NCBI GenBank assembly: GCA_052103955.1
Contig: JBQELO010000001.1
Span: forward strand, 1-64,000
Source of the DNA: Paenalcaligenes sp052103955
GTDB taxonomy: Bacteria > Pseudomonadota > Gammaproteobacteria > Burkholderiales > Burkholderiaceae_B
Length of the DNA stretch: 64,000 nt
Direction: 5' to 3'
A program made the position numbers and the translations under genes. Below, piece by piece: positions 16,800 to 25,660 of the stretch. Positions within the stretch are counted from its first letter, which is position 1, and every line of letters starts with the position of its first letter. Under the pieces are notes generated by a model. The model saw only the letters and a list, made by a program, of their open reading frames with translations, did not search any database and was not told the origin of the DNA.

Positions 16800-17575
16800 T
16801 GTCTGATGTACTGTCCCCCACGCATAGCCTGACGCTGCACAACGAGGCTGGTCAGCCCTACACCTTACAGTTGTGGCTGAACAGCCCACAAGCCCCCACT
16901 CTGCTTTTATTGGATGGGGACTGGTTGCAAGATTGCATTCAGCACTTCCGTAAACGCCACGCTAACGCGATGAATATCGCCAGCTTGGGCTATGGCACCA
17001 CACACGCTAAAACCGTGATACAGCGTGCGTATGACTTCACCCCGCCCCACCCGGATGGCCTAGACATAGACCCCCGTGTGAAGGAATGGAAAAACGGCGG
17101 TGCTCCCGCCTTTAGTGATTTTCTAGAAAAAACGCTACTACCTACGCTGGCCCAACACATAGACCTAAACAGCTCCAAGCTAGGGCTATTTGGCCATTCG
17201 TATGCAGGGTTATACGCGCTACACCTGTGGCTGCAACAACGCCCCTTGTTTGACCAGTACGTGGTTGCCAGCCCCTCGGTATGGTGGCGCTGGCCCTATT
17301 TACACAAACTTGCTGCTGCCGTTAACCCCACAACGGCACAGGCTGCACCGTTACATATTCTGTTAGGTGAGCAAGAACAGTGGCACCCCTACCCACAGCA
17401 ACCTGGGAAAACACGCCCACCGGGTGAGCCTACCTTGCCGTTGATACAAGCATGGTTGCATGCGTTGCCACACCAGCTACAACCCCATTGTCAGCTGGAA
17501 CTTTGCCCGCAAATGGCGCACGGCCCTATGTTGGCCCACTCGGCCACAATCGCCCTTGATCTGATGCGGCTATAG
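16799..17575 (+). CDS. Second IroE/Fes-like siderophore esterase
   Basis: 258 residues, a distant paralogue of the esterase at 12894-13673. It has YDFTPP, the nucleophile elbow LFGHSYAGLY (serine near residue 128), ASPSVWWRWPYL and a terminal MAHGPML that probably holds the catalytic histidine. The family hydrolyses the ester bonds of enterobactin-like trilactones and their linear forms, or related esters. There is no signal peptide. It is translationally coupled to the binding protein, so uptake and cleavage are made together. Whether the two esterases prefer different forms (intact versus linearised, ferric versus apo) is unknown. Confidence 0.82.
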   Translation: MSDVLSPTHSLTLHNEAGQPYTLQLWLNSPQAPTLLLLDGDWLQDCIQHFRKRHANAMNIASLGYGTTHAKTVIQRAYDFTPPHPDGLDIDPRVKEWKNGGAPAFSDFLEKTLLPTLAQHIDLNSSKLGLFGHSYAGLYALHLWLQQRPLFDQYVVASPSVWWRWPYLHKLAAAVNPTTAQAAPLHILLGEQEQWHPYPQQPGKTRPPGEPTLPLIQAWLHALPHQLQPHCQLELCPQMAHGPMLAHSATIALDLMRL

Positions 17576-17624
17576 CGCGAATTACAAGTTTGGCACTGGC
17601 TTTCACCACAAAAGCACTTTAGAA

Positions 17625-17639
17625 TGAGAATGATTATTA
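17625..17639. promoter_or_regulatory. Fur box upstream of the siderophore biosynthesis operon
   Basis: TGAGAATGATTATTA matches the 7-1-7 Fur consensus TGATAAT-N-ATTATCA at 12 of the 14 fixed positions. It lies about 95-110 bp upstream of the phosphopantetheinyl transferase start, where the promoter is expected. Iron repression of the whole biosynthetic operon is the straightforward inference. Confidence 0.8.
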
Positions 17640-17640
17640 A

Positions 17641-17664
17641 ATGGAATGCATTTCTTCATTCCAT
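17641..17664. promoter_or_regulatory. Inverted repeat ATGGAATG...CATTCCAT in the siderophore leader
   Basis: A perfect 8-bp stem with an 8-nt loop starting one base after the Fur box. It could be a second operator or a hairpin near the 5' end of the mRNA. No T-run follows. Confidence 0.45.
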
Positions 17665-17732
17665 ATAGACATCATTTATAAAGGCATCCCGCACGGACGC
17701 ATCTACACGTGGCGGTAGTAAACATTGCTGCA

Positions 17733-18425
17733 ATGAACACCATTTACGTCTATCACCTACACACTCACACAGCGAAGGGGCTACCATCGTCCTTCTTTGC
17801 GTGTCTGCGTGATCAAGACTGGGCGCATATACACGCAGCACGCCTACCCGCACAACAGCAGATACGCCAATTGGCCTATGCCTCGGCCTACCATCTGTTG
17901 GCGCACCACAATCAGCTAAGTCCTGCTGCGCTACAAATACACCCTGATGCCTATGGCAAACCACAGGCTCGCTTTAGTCGTGACGTTGCCCTGCCTTACT
18001 TCAATATCAGCCATTCGCACGAGCTGATTAGCATTGCCGTATCCAGCCAACCCGTGGGCGTAGACGTTGAACACCTCACCACTACAGCTGATACCTCGCT
18101 ACTGGCGCAACATTTCTGCCCTGAAGCCGACGCCACAGCAGTAGAAGGCACTGGTTTCTTTGCGTACTGGACCAGTAAAGAAGCCGTGCTTAAAGCACAT
18201 GGCAATGGCTTACGCACTGATCCGGCTGAGCTACAGCTTATGCCTCCCACATCGCACTTTCAATCGCTACGATGCAGCCCGCCTGCGCTAGGCTTACAGC
18301 AACATCAAGTTAGTCTGTGCCCAGCGCCCGATACGTATTGCTGCGCGGTTGCTTCTTCCCTAGCTGCCCCTCTGTTGCAGGCTACACGCCTCCAGACCGC
18401 ACAGCTTCATCGTTTATTGCACTGA
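17733..18425 (+). CDS. entD: 4'-phosphopantetheinyl transferase, EntD/Sfp type
   Basis: 230 residues. It transfers phosphopantetheine from CoA to the carrier-protein serines of the aryl carrier protein and the NRPS encoded downstream. Sfp-family motifs are PYFNISHSHELI, VGVDVEHL with the magnesium-binding acidic residues, and FFAYWTSKEAVLKAHG. I start at the ATG 17733; the in-frame GTG 24 bases upstream is possible. The fold and length fit the Sfp/EntD group and not AcpS. It is first in the biosynthetic operon, behind the Fur box. Confidence 0.9.
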   Translation: MNTIYVYHLHTHTAKGLPSSFFACLRDQDWAHIHAARLPAQQQIRQLAYASAYHLLAHHNQLSPAALQIHPDAYGKPQARFSRDVALPYFNISHSHELISIAVSSQPVGVDVEHLTTTADTSLLAQHFCPEADATAVEGTGFFAYWTSKEAVLKAHGNGLRTDPAELQLMPPTSHFQSLRCSPPALGLQQHQVSLCPAPDTYCCAVASSLAAPLLQATRLQTAQLHRLLH

Positions 18426-18432
18426 TACCGTT

Positions 18433-20076
18433 ATGAATCACAGCATACCTACCCAGATTTGGCCTTCCGAATTTGTACAACGCTACCAGCAAGCCGGTTA
18501 TTGGCGTGGCGAAACCTTTGGTGCCATGCTGCGCCAACGCGCAGAACATCACCCTGACCGCGTAGCCGTAGTAGGTGGTTCACAGCGTTTGACCTATGCT
18601 GACTTAGATAAACAAGCTTCTGCTATTGCCGCTGGCCTATTACAAAAAGGGCTGCAAAAAGGCGATAGGGTGATTGTGCATCTGCCTAATATCCCTGAGT
18701 TTATTAGCGCAATTTTTGGGTTATTTCGTGCTGGCCTAATACCGCTGTATGCGTTGCCTGCACACCGTATTACCGAGATCGAGCACTTTGCTAAAACGGG
18801 TGGCGCTAAAGCCTACCTGTGTGCCGACAACCATGGTGGTTTTGATTACCGTGACTTAGCGGCAGAACTCAAACAACGCTACCCCGAACTGCAAGATATC
18901 GTTGTGGTGGGTGACGCCGGCAACTACACCCCCTTTGCTGACTTGCAGCAAACGGCTGTGCCTAGCGACTTCCCCGTGAACGTCTCGTCCCCCCAAGAGG
19001 TTGCCTTCTTGCAGATTTCGGGTGGCAGCACAGGCTTATCCAAGCTAATTCCCCGCACACACGACGATTACATTTACACCCTGCGTGAAAGCGCACGCAT
19101 TTGTGGTTTGGACGACACCAGTATTTTCTTGGGTGCGTTGCCCTTGGCACATAACTTTCCCATGAGCTCACCGGGCTTTATGGGTACGCTGTACGCGGGT
19201 GGCCGTGTGGTGCTATCCCCTTCGCCTAGCGCAGAAGATTGCTTTAGCTTAATTGAACAAGAGCGCGTCACTTTCACCAGTCTGGTGCCGCCTTTGCTGT
19301 TGCTGTGGTTAGAAGCCGTTGGCCGTTCCACCCCTGACTTATCAACACTGAAGGTCATACAAGTAGGTGGCGCCAAGCTGATTCCCGAAGTGGCCAAACG
19401 CGTACACCCCACACTAGGCGTTACCCTGCAACAAGTATTTGGCATGGCCGAAGGCTTGGTGAACTACACCCGGTTAGGCGATGACCTAGACACCATTGTG
19501 GAAACCCAAGGTTTCCCCATCAGCCCAGACGACGAAATCCTACTGGTAGACGATAACGACAAACCCGTAGCCTCCGGCGAAGCTGGCCACCTACTCACAC
19601 GTGGCCCCTACACCATCCGCGCTTACTACAACAATCCGTCAGCAAACGAGCGCTCCTTTACCGCAGACGGCTACTACCGTACTGGCGATATTGTGCGCTT
19701 AACTGATGCGGGATACTTAGTGGTACAAGGACGCGCGGGCGATCACATTAACCGTGCAGGCGAAAAAATTTCGGCGGAAGAAATCGAAGATCACTTGCTG
19801 GCTAACCCACTTGTGTTCGATGCCGCCGTCGTCTCTATTCCTGACGAGTACTTGGGCGAACGCAGTTGCGCTTTTGTGATTGCCAAAGGCGAGCAAAAGC
19901 TACGCGCCATCGACCTTAAAAAATGGGTGCGTGAGCGTGGCGTAGCCGAATTTAAAGTACCCGATCAAATTATCTTTGTTGATGCTTTTACGGCAACTGC
20001 TGCGGGCAAAATCAGCCGCAAGGCATTACGTGCACAGTTGCAGGCTCAACTTCAAACTCAACTTTCTCAATCATGA
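18433..20076 (+). CDS. entE: 2,3-dihydroxybenzoate-AMP ligase
   Basis: 547 residues of the ANL superfamily. It adenylates 2,3-dihydroxybenzoate and loads it on the aryl carrier protein. SGGSTGLSKLIPRTHDDY at 196-213 is the A3 core typical of EntE/DhbE. The pocket reads AHNFPMSSPG (239-248): the Asn and the second Ser match 2,3-DHB enzymes, while salicylate-activating relatives have Cys at that Ser position. RTGDIV and DHINRAGEKISAEEIE mark the hinge and C-terminal lobe, and TAAGKISR provides the catalytic lysine. Its stop overlaps the carrier-protein start by 4 bp. Confidence 0.95.
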   Translation: MNHSIPTQIWPSEFVQRYQQAGYWRGETFGAMLRQRAEHHPDRVAVVGGSQRLTYADLDKQASAIAAGLLQKGLQKGDRVIVHLPNIPEFISAIFGLFRAGLIPLYALPAHRITEIEHFAKTGGAKAYLCADNHGGFDYRDLAAELKQRYPELQDIVVVGDAGNYTPFADLQQTAVPSDFPVNVSSPQEVAFLQISGGSTGLSKLIPRTHDDYIYTLRESARICGLDDTSIFLGALPLAHNFPMSSPGFMGTLYAGGRVVLSPSPSAEDCFSLIEQERVTFTSLVPPLLLLWLEAVGRSTPDLSTLKVIQVGGAKLIPEVAKRVHPTLGVTLQQVFGMAEGLVNYTRLGDDLDTIVETQGFPISPDDEILLVDDNDKPVASGEAGHLLTRGPYTIRAYYNNPSANERSFTADGYYRTGDIVRLTDAGYLVVQGRAGDHINRAGEKISAEEIEDHLLANPLVFDAAVVSIPDEYLGERSCAFVIAKGEQKLRAIDLKKWVRERGVAEFKVPDQIIFVDAFTATAAGKISRKALRAQLQAQLQTQLSQS

Positions 20077-20312
20077 GCACAACTCTTACCTTAGAACGCA
20101 TGCGTGCCGATATCGCGGCCATGCTACACGAAGACCCTAGCGAAATTGCCGATGACGACAATCTGATGGACTGGGGTTTAGATTCTATGCGCGCCATGAC
20201 CTTGGCCTCACGCTGGCGTGATGCGGGTGCCCGCATCGAGTTTTCTCAGATGGCAGAAGATGCCACGCTAAGCCATTGGTGGTCGCTGGTTAGCGCTCAC
20301 ACTGCATCCTGA
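20073..20312 (+). CDS. Stand-alone aryl carrier protein (EntB C-terminal domain equivalent)
   Basis: 79 residues, a single carrier domain. DWGLDSMRAM near residues 29-38 contains the serine that receives phosphopantetheine, in the form G-L-D-S-[VM]-R typical of EntB and DhbB aryl carriers. It carries 2,3-dihydroxybenzoate to the condensation domain of the NRPS. In enterobacteria this domain is fused to isochorismatase; here the isochorismatase is a separate gene 8 kb downstream (28344-28988). The ATG overlaps the entE stop by 4 bp. Confidence 0.92.
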   Translation: MSTTLTLERMRADIAAMLHEDPSEIADDDNLMDWGLDSMRAMTLASRWRDAGARIEFSQMAEDATLSHWWSLVSAHTAS

Positions 20313-20339
20313 TTTGTTTCACGCTGTTGTTACCTACTC

Positions 20340-23300
20340 ATGAAGTCTACTGCTCGTTCTGATTCAACTCTGGTTATTCCTCGCATGCATACAGCAGAGG
20401 AAGCTGTTCCTCTGACTGAAGCCCAAGAGGGGCTATGGTATGCCCAGCGTTTATCGCCGGATAACCCGATTTTTAATACGGCACACTGCACAGACTTCAC
20501 CGGCACCTTACAACTGCCCGCACTACAACACGCCATTAATCAAGCCTTGCTAGAGGCCGATGCTCTGTCGTTGCACATGATTGATAGCGACCAAGGGCCG
20601 TTACAGTACTTCGATGCCACACACCGTGTACAGCTAGAAGTCATTGATCTGCGCCATCAGCCTGACGCCATTCAGCACGCGGCTGAACTCATGCATGCGG
20701 ACCACAACCACCCCTTAGACCCAACGCAAGCCCCGCTGTCTAGACAAGTACTATTTTTGCTATCAGACACGCATTGCCAGTGGTACCAGCGCGTGCACCA
20801 TTTAGCCGCTGATGGCTATGGCATGTCGTTGATTGAGTCGCGTGCACTGGCTTTGTACCGTGAAGAACTAAACAACGATGAAGCCCCTAGCGCAGCACTG
20901 ACCTCGTTTGCCGAAGTAGTGGCCGACGATCAACGTTACCGACACAGCGAAAAACGTCAAAAAGATGCCGCCTACTGGCACGAAGCCTTAGCATCCATTG
21001 GCGATGTAGGCAGCTTGACCACGGGTGTGGCACAAAGCGCCCCCTATTTTTTACGTGCAGACGCCTCTATTGCGCAGCACACCTTGTCGCAGCTACTGGC
21101 AATACAAACCGAGCAGCAAATCAGTTGGCCTGACTTGCTTACCTTGCTTAGCGCCGCTTACATCCAGCGTCATACTGGTCAAAGCGATGTGGTAGTCGGT
21201 ATGCCGTGGATGGGCCGCATGGGTAATGTCAGTGCGCGTAGCGTTGCTACCGTCATGAACGTTGCCCCATTGCGCCTAACTGTGCCGCAACACACGCCAT
21301 TAAGCGAACTGTTAAGTGTGGGCTCACACGCCATTCTGAAAGCACGACGCCATGGCCGCTACCGCAGTGAACAACTACGCAGAGACTTAGGCTTATTGGG
21401 TGGACAGCGCCGTTTGCATGGCCCGCTGATTAACATTCTGCCGTTTGATGCCCCCTATAGCATCGCTGGTGTAGAAGCCAAACAACGCGTGCTGTGTGCA
21501 GGGCCTGTGGAAGACCTGAACTTTAACTTCCGTGCTGCGCCCGATGGCCAAAACCTGCGCTTAGAAATTGAAGCCAACCCCACGCTGTACACACAACACG
21601 GCCTGCAAATACATTTGCAACGCTTTCAGTACTTCCTACAGCAAGCCTTGCAGGCTTCCAGTTTGGAAACCGTGGCCAGCATTACCCCTGCAGAATACGA
21701 ATACTGGGTAGAAGGGCAAGCCAGTACCGCACACCCTATTCCTGCCGCCACGCTGACCCAATTGATACGCGAGCAAAGCCAGCGTAGCCCAGAAGCAGAA
21801 GCCTTGTCCTATCAAGGTAAAAGCACTAGCTTTTCCAGCTTTGATACGCACGTTCAGCGTATTGCCCAACATTTGATCGCACTAGGCGTCACCCCCGGCA
21901 GTATTGTGGCCGTGGGCATGGCACGCAGCGATCAGATGGTGATGTGTTTACACGGCGTGATGGCCGCAGGTGCCGCCTACTTACCCCTAGACACCGCCCA
22001 ACCGGCCGACCGTATTTGCCGTATTTTGGGTTCAGCCAAGCCCGCTGTACTGATCCACGACAGTAGCTTATGCACAGCCAGTGCCGAGTTTTCGGTGCCA
22101 GCCTATGACGCCACACAACTCTTCAGCACTGAACCAGACACCAGCATTGCCTTACCTGAAACACAGCCAGACGATGCCGCCTATGTGCTGTACACCTCTG
22201 GCTCTACAGGTGACCCTAAAGGAGTAGTGGTTAGTCAGAAAGCCATTGTGAACCGTCTGTTGTGGATGAAAACCCATTACGGCTTCACCGCAGCGTCACG
22301 CTTTTTGCAGAAAACCCCCTACACCTTTGATGTGTCGTTGTGGGAACTGTTCTTGCCTATGCTGTGCGGCGCTTCACTGACCGTGGCAGAGCCGGATCAA
22401 CATAAAGATCCACACGCGTTGGCCCAACTGATTCTTCAAGAACGCATCAGCGTGGTGCACTTTGTGCCCTCTATGCTGGCAGCATTCTTGAACGAGCCCC
22501 AAAGCCAAGGGCTAACCATTGGCCATGTATTTTGTAGTGGTGAGGCGCTAAGTGCCCACTTGGCTGCACGTTTTTACGAGCGCATGAACGGCAGCCTGCA
22601 CAACCTCTACGGCCCTACAGAAGCCGCTGTGGATGTGACCTACTGGCCTGTCAGCAAAGAACATCCTGACGATCCTATTCCTATTGGGCTACCGGTTTGG
22701 AATACCCAGCTATACATTCTGGACGACTGCTTGCGTCCGGTAGCACCTGGCGTAGCTGGTGCCTTGTACTTGGGTGGCATACAGCTAGCTGATGGCTATT
22801 TGGGCCGACAAGACCTGACCGATAAAGCCTTTATTACTAGCCCCTTTGATGCGCAAGAACGTCTGTACCACACGGGCGACTTAGCTCGCTGGCGTGATGA
22901 CGGTGCTGTGCTGTATTTGGGTAGAGCCGACCACCAAATTAAACTGCGTGGACAGCGTATTGAACTGGGCGAAATTGAATCTTGCTTAGCGCAGTACCCC
23001 GGCTTGCGTGATTTGGCTGTGATTGCGCGTGAAGACCGACCAGGCGACTTATACATTGCGGTGTATGCGGTGGCTCGCACAGAAGTGGATGCCGACAGTA
23101 ATGCGGTATTAGCCTTTGCGCGCGCCCACTTGCCTGAAGCCATGGTGCCTAGCGCCGTGGTATGGATGGACGATTTACCCATCAATGCCAATGGCAAACT
23201 AGACCGCAAAGCTCTGCCCGCCCCCACACGTGAACGCCAAGAAGGCGCACCGTTATGTGGCGACGTGCAGCAACAGCTCGCCCACTTTTACCAGCAACTG

Positions 23301-24314
23301 CTACAGTTGCAACACCTACCCTATGCGGACGATGACTTCTTTGCCTTGGGCGGACATTCGCTGTTAGCCGCACAATTAGCTGCCACCCTGCGTGAGCACT
23401 ACCAGATCACCTTAACATTAGGGGCTATTTTTGAGCACCCTACTATTGATCGCTTAGCCAACCATGTGCAGCGCTTACTGGAAGGCCAACAAGACGCTAA
23501 TGCGGGCTTTAACCCTATTTTCACGTTGCGTCCACCGGCACACGGTAAACCCGCACAGCCTGCACTGTTCTGCATACACCCTGCAGGCGGCTTAAGTTGG
23601 TGCTATAGCTTGCTGGCCCGCCAATGCGGCAGCGACCAACCTGTATATGGTCTGCAATCTCGCAGCCTAGATGCAGCAAACATTGTGCCCACTAGTTTGC
23701 ACGACATGGCGGAAGACTACGCCAATCAAATCCAAGCCGTACAACCGCACGGCCCTTATCACTTGTTAGGGTGGTCTGTGGGTGGTTTGTTGGTGCATGA
23801 AATTGCTCGCATTCTGCAATCACGCGATGCCGAATTAGGCGTAGTGTCTATGCTGGACGCTTACCCCAGCGATGTGTGGCGCAACCGCGAAGAACCCGCT
23901 TTAGAAGCCAGCTACAAAGCCTTGTTGTACATCGCCGGTTACGACCCAGACAGCGTCAATGTGCCTCTTACACAAGAAGGTGTCATTGGCTTCTTACGTC
24001 AAAGTGGCCATGCGCTAGGCACCTTAAGCGATGCGCAGTTACAAGGGGTATTTCGCTCGGTAGAGCTGAACAACCGCTTGGTGCGCCAACACTGGCACCA
24101 ACCTTTGAACCACCCTGTACTGTACTTCCGTGCCGCCTTGGATCATGTGGGCGACACCCTTGAACCAGCAATGTGGAATCCTTGGGTTAGTAGCTTGCAG
24201 GTGCATGAAGTTCCTTCTTTGCACGCCCATTTAACGGGTGCTGATGCGTTGAAACACATACTTCCTGTGCTGCAAACAGCATTACAAGGCAGCGTAGCTG
24301 CTCAAACGGTATAA
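20340..24314 (+). CDS. entF: Nonribosomal peptide synthetase EntF (C-A-PCP-TE)
   Basis: 1324 residues, close to EntF (1293). The condensation domain (about 20-450) has HHLAADG at 153-159. The adenylation domain (about 470-960) has YTSGSTGDPKG at 618-628. Reading pocket positions from FDVSLW (663), VVHF (705), VFCSG (730) and NLYGPTEAAVDV (755) plus the A10 lysine 953 gives DVWHFSLVDK, the EntF serine code. The carrier domain has LGGHSL with Ser1007. The thioesterase (about 1070-1324) has GWSVGG with Ser1146, Asp1173 and a histidine at 1295 or 1297. It should condense DHB with serine and oligomerise and cyclise the product, giving enterobactin or a close relative. No MbtH-like gene accompanies it. 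Confidence 0.96.
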   Translation: MKSTARSDSTLVIPRMHTAEEAVPLTEAQEGLWYAQRLSPDNPIFNTAHCTDFTGTLQLPALQHAINQALLEADALSLHMIDSDQGPLQYFDATHRVQLEVIDLRHQPDAIQHAAELMHADHNHPLDPTQAPLSRQVLFLLSDTHCQWYQRVHHLAADGYGMSLIESRALALYREELNNDEAPSAALTSFAEVVADDQRYRHSEKRQKDAAYWHEALASIGDVGSLTTGVAQSAPYFLRADASIAQHTLSQLLAIQTEQQISWPDLLTLLSAAYIQRHTGQSDVVVGMPWMGRMGNVSARSVATVMNVAPLRLTVPQHTPLSELLSVGSHAILKARRHGRYRSEQLRRDLGLLGGQRRLHGPLINILPFDAPYSIAGVEAKQRVLCAGPVEDLNFNFRAAPDGQNLRLEIEANPTLYTQHGLQIHLQRFQYFLQQALQASSLETVASITPAEYEYWVEGQASTAHPIPAATLTQLIREQSQRSPEAEALSYQGKSTSFSSFDTHVQRIAQHLIALGVTPGSIVAVGMARSDQMVMCLHGVMAAGAAYLPLDTAQPADRICRILGSAKPAVLIHDSSLCTASAEFSVPAYDATQLFSTEPDTSIALPETQPDDAAYVLYTSGSTGDPKGVVVSQKAIVNRLLWMKTHYGFTAASRFLQKTPYTFDVSLWELFLPMLCGASLTVAEPDQHKDPHALAQLILQERISVVHFVPSMLAAFLNEPQSQGLTIGHVFCSGEALSAHLAARFYERMNGSLHNLYGPTEAAVDVTYWPVSKEHPDDPIPIGLPVWNTQLYILDDCLRPVAPGVAGALYLGGIQLADGYLGRQDLTDKAFITSPFDAQERLYHTGDLARWRDDGAVLYLGRADHQIKLRGQRIELGEIESCLAQYPGLRDLAVIAREDRPGDLYIAVYAVARTEVDADSNAVLAFARAHLPEAMVPSAVVWMDDLPINANGKLDRKALPAPTRERQEGAPLCGDVQQQLAHFYQQLLQLQHLPYADDDFFALGGHSLLAAQLAATLREHYQITLTLGAIFEHPTIDRLANHVQRLLEGQQDANAGFNPIFTLRPPAHGKPAQPALFCIHPAGGLSWCYSLLARQCGSDQPVYGLQSRSLDAANIVPTSLHDMAEDYANQIQAVQPHGPYHLLGWSVGGLLVHEIARILQSRDAELGVVSMLDAYPSDVWRNREEPALEASYKALLYIAGYDPDSVNVPLTQEGVIGFLRQSGHALGTLSDAQLQGVFRSVELNNRLVRQHWHQPLNHPVLYFRAALDHVGDTLEPAMWNPWVSSLQVHEVPSLHAHLTGADALKHILPVLQTALQGSVAAQTV

Positions 24315-24322
24315 AAATAACT

Positions 24323-25561
24323 ATGTCACTGAAGCGTTTTGTCATCGATATCACCCCACTGAAGCAAAGCCGGGCCTTCCGCTTTGCCTATATGGCACGT
24401 ACGGCCTCGGTACTCGTTACCGGCATGATGTTGGTGGCAGCCAGTATTCATCTGTATGAACTGACTAAATCCAGTGTGGCCGTGGCAGCGCTTAGCGTCG
24501 CCATGTCGGCCCCGATGGTCATTGCTCTGTTGATAGGCGGTGTTTTATCGGACCGTATGGACCGACGCAAACTCATGATGTGGTCACGCAGTGTGTACGT
24601 CATTAGTGTGCTGATGTTCTTAATCAACAGCTTATTCGCTAGCCCCTCTATCACTGTTATTTATTTGGCGGCGATGATTGGTGGCGCCGCCAGTGGCATT
24701 AGCGTGCCTGCCATGATGTCTGCCACACCTGCACTCGTGGGTCGTGAAAACTTGGCGGCGGCTGCCGCTTTATCGGGTTTATCGCTGCAATTGGGTGGCG
24801 TATTAGGGCCACTACTTGCCGGTGCACTGATTGCAGGCCCTGGCTTAGTCGCCTGCTACAGCATTGTGTTGGTGGGGGTATTGCTCACCCCTTTCCTGCT
24901 GTCTGCCTTACCGCCACTGCCTCCACAACAGCGTCCCGGTAGTGCCGCTCCTAATCGTGTACACCATGCCTTTATCGAAGGCTTTCGCTACATGCTAACC
25001 ACCCCACTGCTGCGCTGCTTGCTGCTGATTGATTTGGGGGCTGTCGTGTTTGCAACTCCACTGGCCTTATTGCCAGAATGGGGCGACAAAGTGCTGGGGC
25101 AAGGTGCCGAAGTCACTGGTGCGCTGTATGCAGCACCCGCGATAGGTGCAGCTATCACCGCCCTAAGCAGTGGTTGGATTCGTGGTTTAGAACGCCCCGG
25201 CATTACCATTATCAGTGCGGTGCTGGTATGGGGTGTAGCTGTAGTCGCACTGTCGTTTAGTACACATCTGTACCCGTCGATGGTGGCCTTGGCGGTGATG
25301 GGTGCTGCCGATACCATTTCAAAAATGTTGCGCATGACCTTAGTACAGCGTCATACACCCGACCATCTGCTAGGACGTATGTCAGCTCTGTGGATGACCC
25401 AATCCTCAATGGGAACAGCCTTAGGCAATATGCAAATGGGTGCAATGTCTCGTTGGTTTAGTCCTTCTACCGCCTTGCTCATTGGCGGTGCAGCCTGTAG
25501 TGCCTGTGCCGGTCTGTTTGCGCTGCGTCGTAATGCGCTGAAAAGCGCCCACAGTACCTAA
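24323..25561 (+). CDS. entS: MFS siderophore exporter, EntS type
   Basis: 412 residues with about 12 transmembrane segments. It shares with enterobactin exporter EntS the opening LKQSRAFRFAYMAR, the loop GGVLSDRMDRRKLMM between helices 2 and 3, ATPALVGRENL in the middle and QTPD-like LVQRHTPDHLLGRMSALW. It exports apo-siderophore across the inner membrane. It starts 8 bp after the NRPS stop without a strong ribosome binding site, so it depends on the upstream message. A GC-rich hairpin without a T-run (25576-25592) follows the gene and may trim or attenuate the message. Confidence 0.92.
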   Translation: MSLKRFVIDITPLKQSRAFRFAYMARTASVLVTGMMLVAASIHLYELTKSSVAVAALSVAMSAPMVIALLIGGVLSDRMDRRKLMMWSRSVYVISVLMFLINSLFASPSITVIYLAAMIGGAASGISVPAMMSATPALVGRENLAAAAALSGLSLQLGGVLGPLLAGALIAGPGLVACYSIVLVGVLLTPFLLSALPPLPPQQRPGSAAPNRVHHAFIEGFRYMLTTPLLRCLLLIDLGAVVFATPLALLPEWGDKVLGQGAEVTGALYAAPAIGAAITALSSGWIRGLERPGITIISAVLVWGVAVVALSFSTHLYPSMVALAVMGAADTISKMLRMTLVQRHTPDHLLGRMSALWMTQSSMGTALGNMQMGAMSRWFSPSTALLIGGAACSACAGLFALRRNALKSAHST

Positions 25562-25660
25562 ACACAACACGCTTTCCAGCCCTCGGGGCTGGAGTCCCGT
25601 CTTCGTATCACGAGTCAAATAGCATGGAACGCCCATGCTCACTTTAACCAAGGAGCCATA

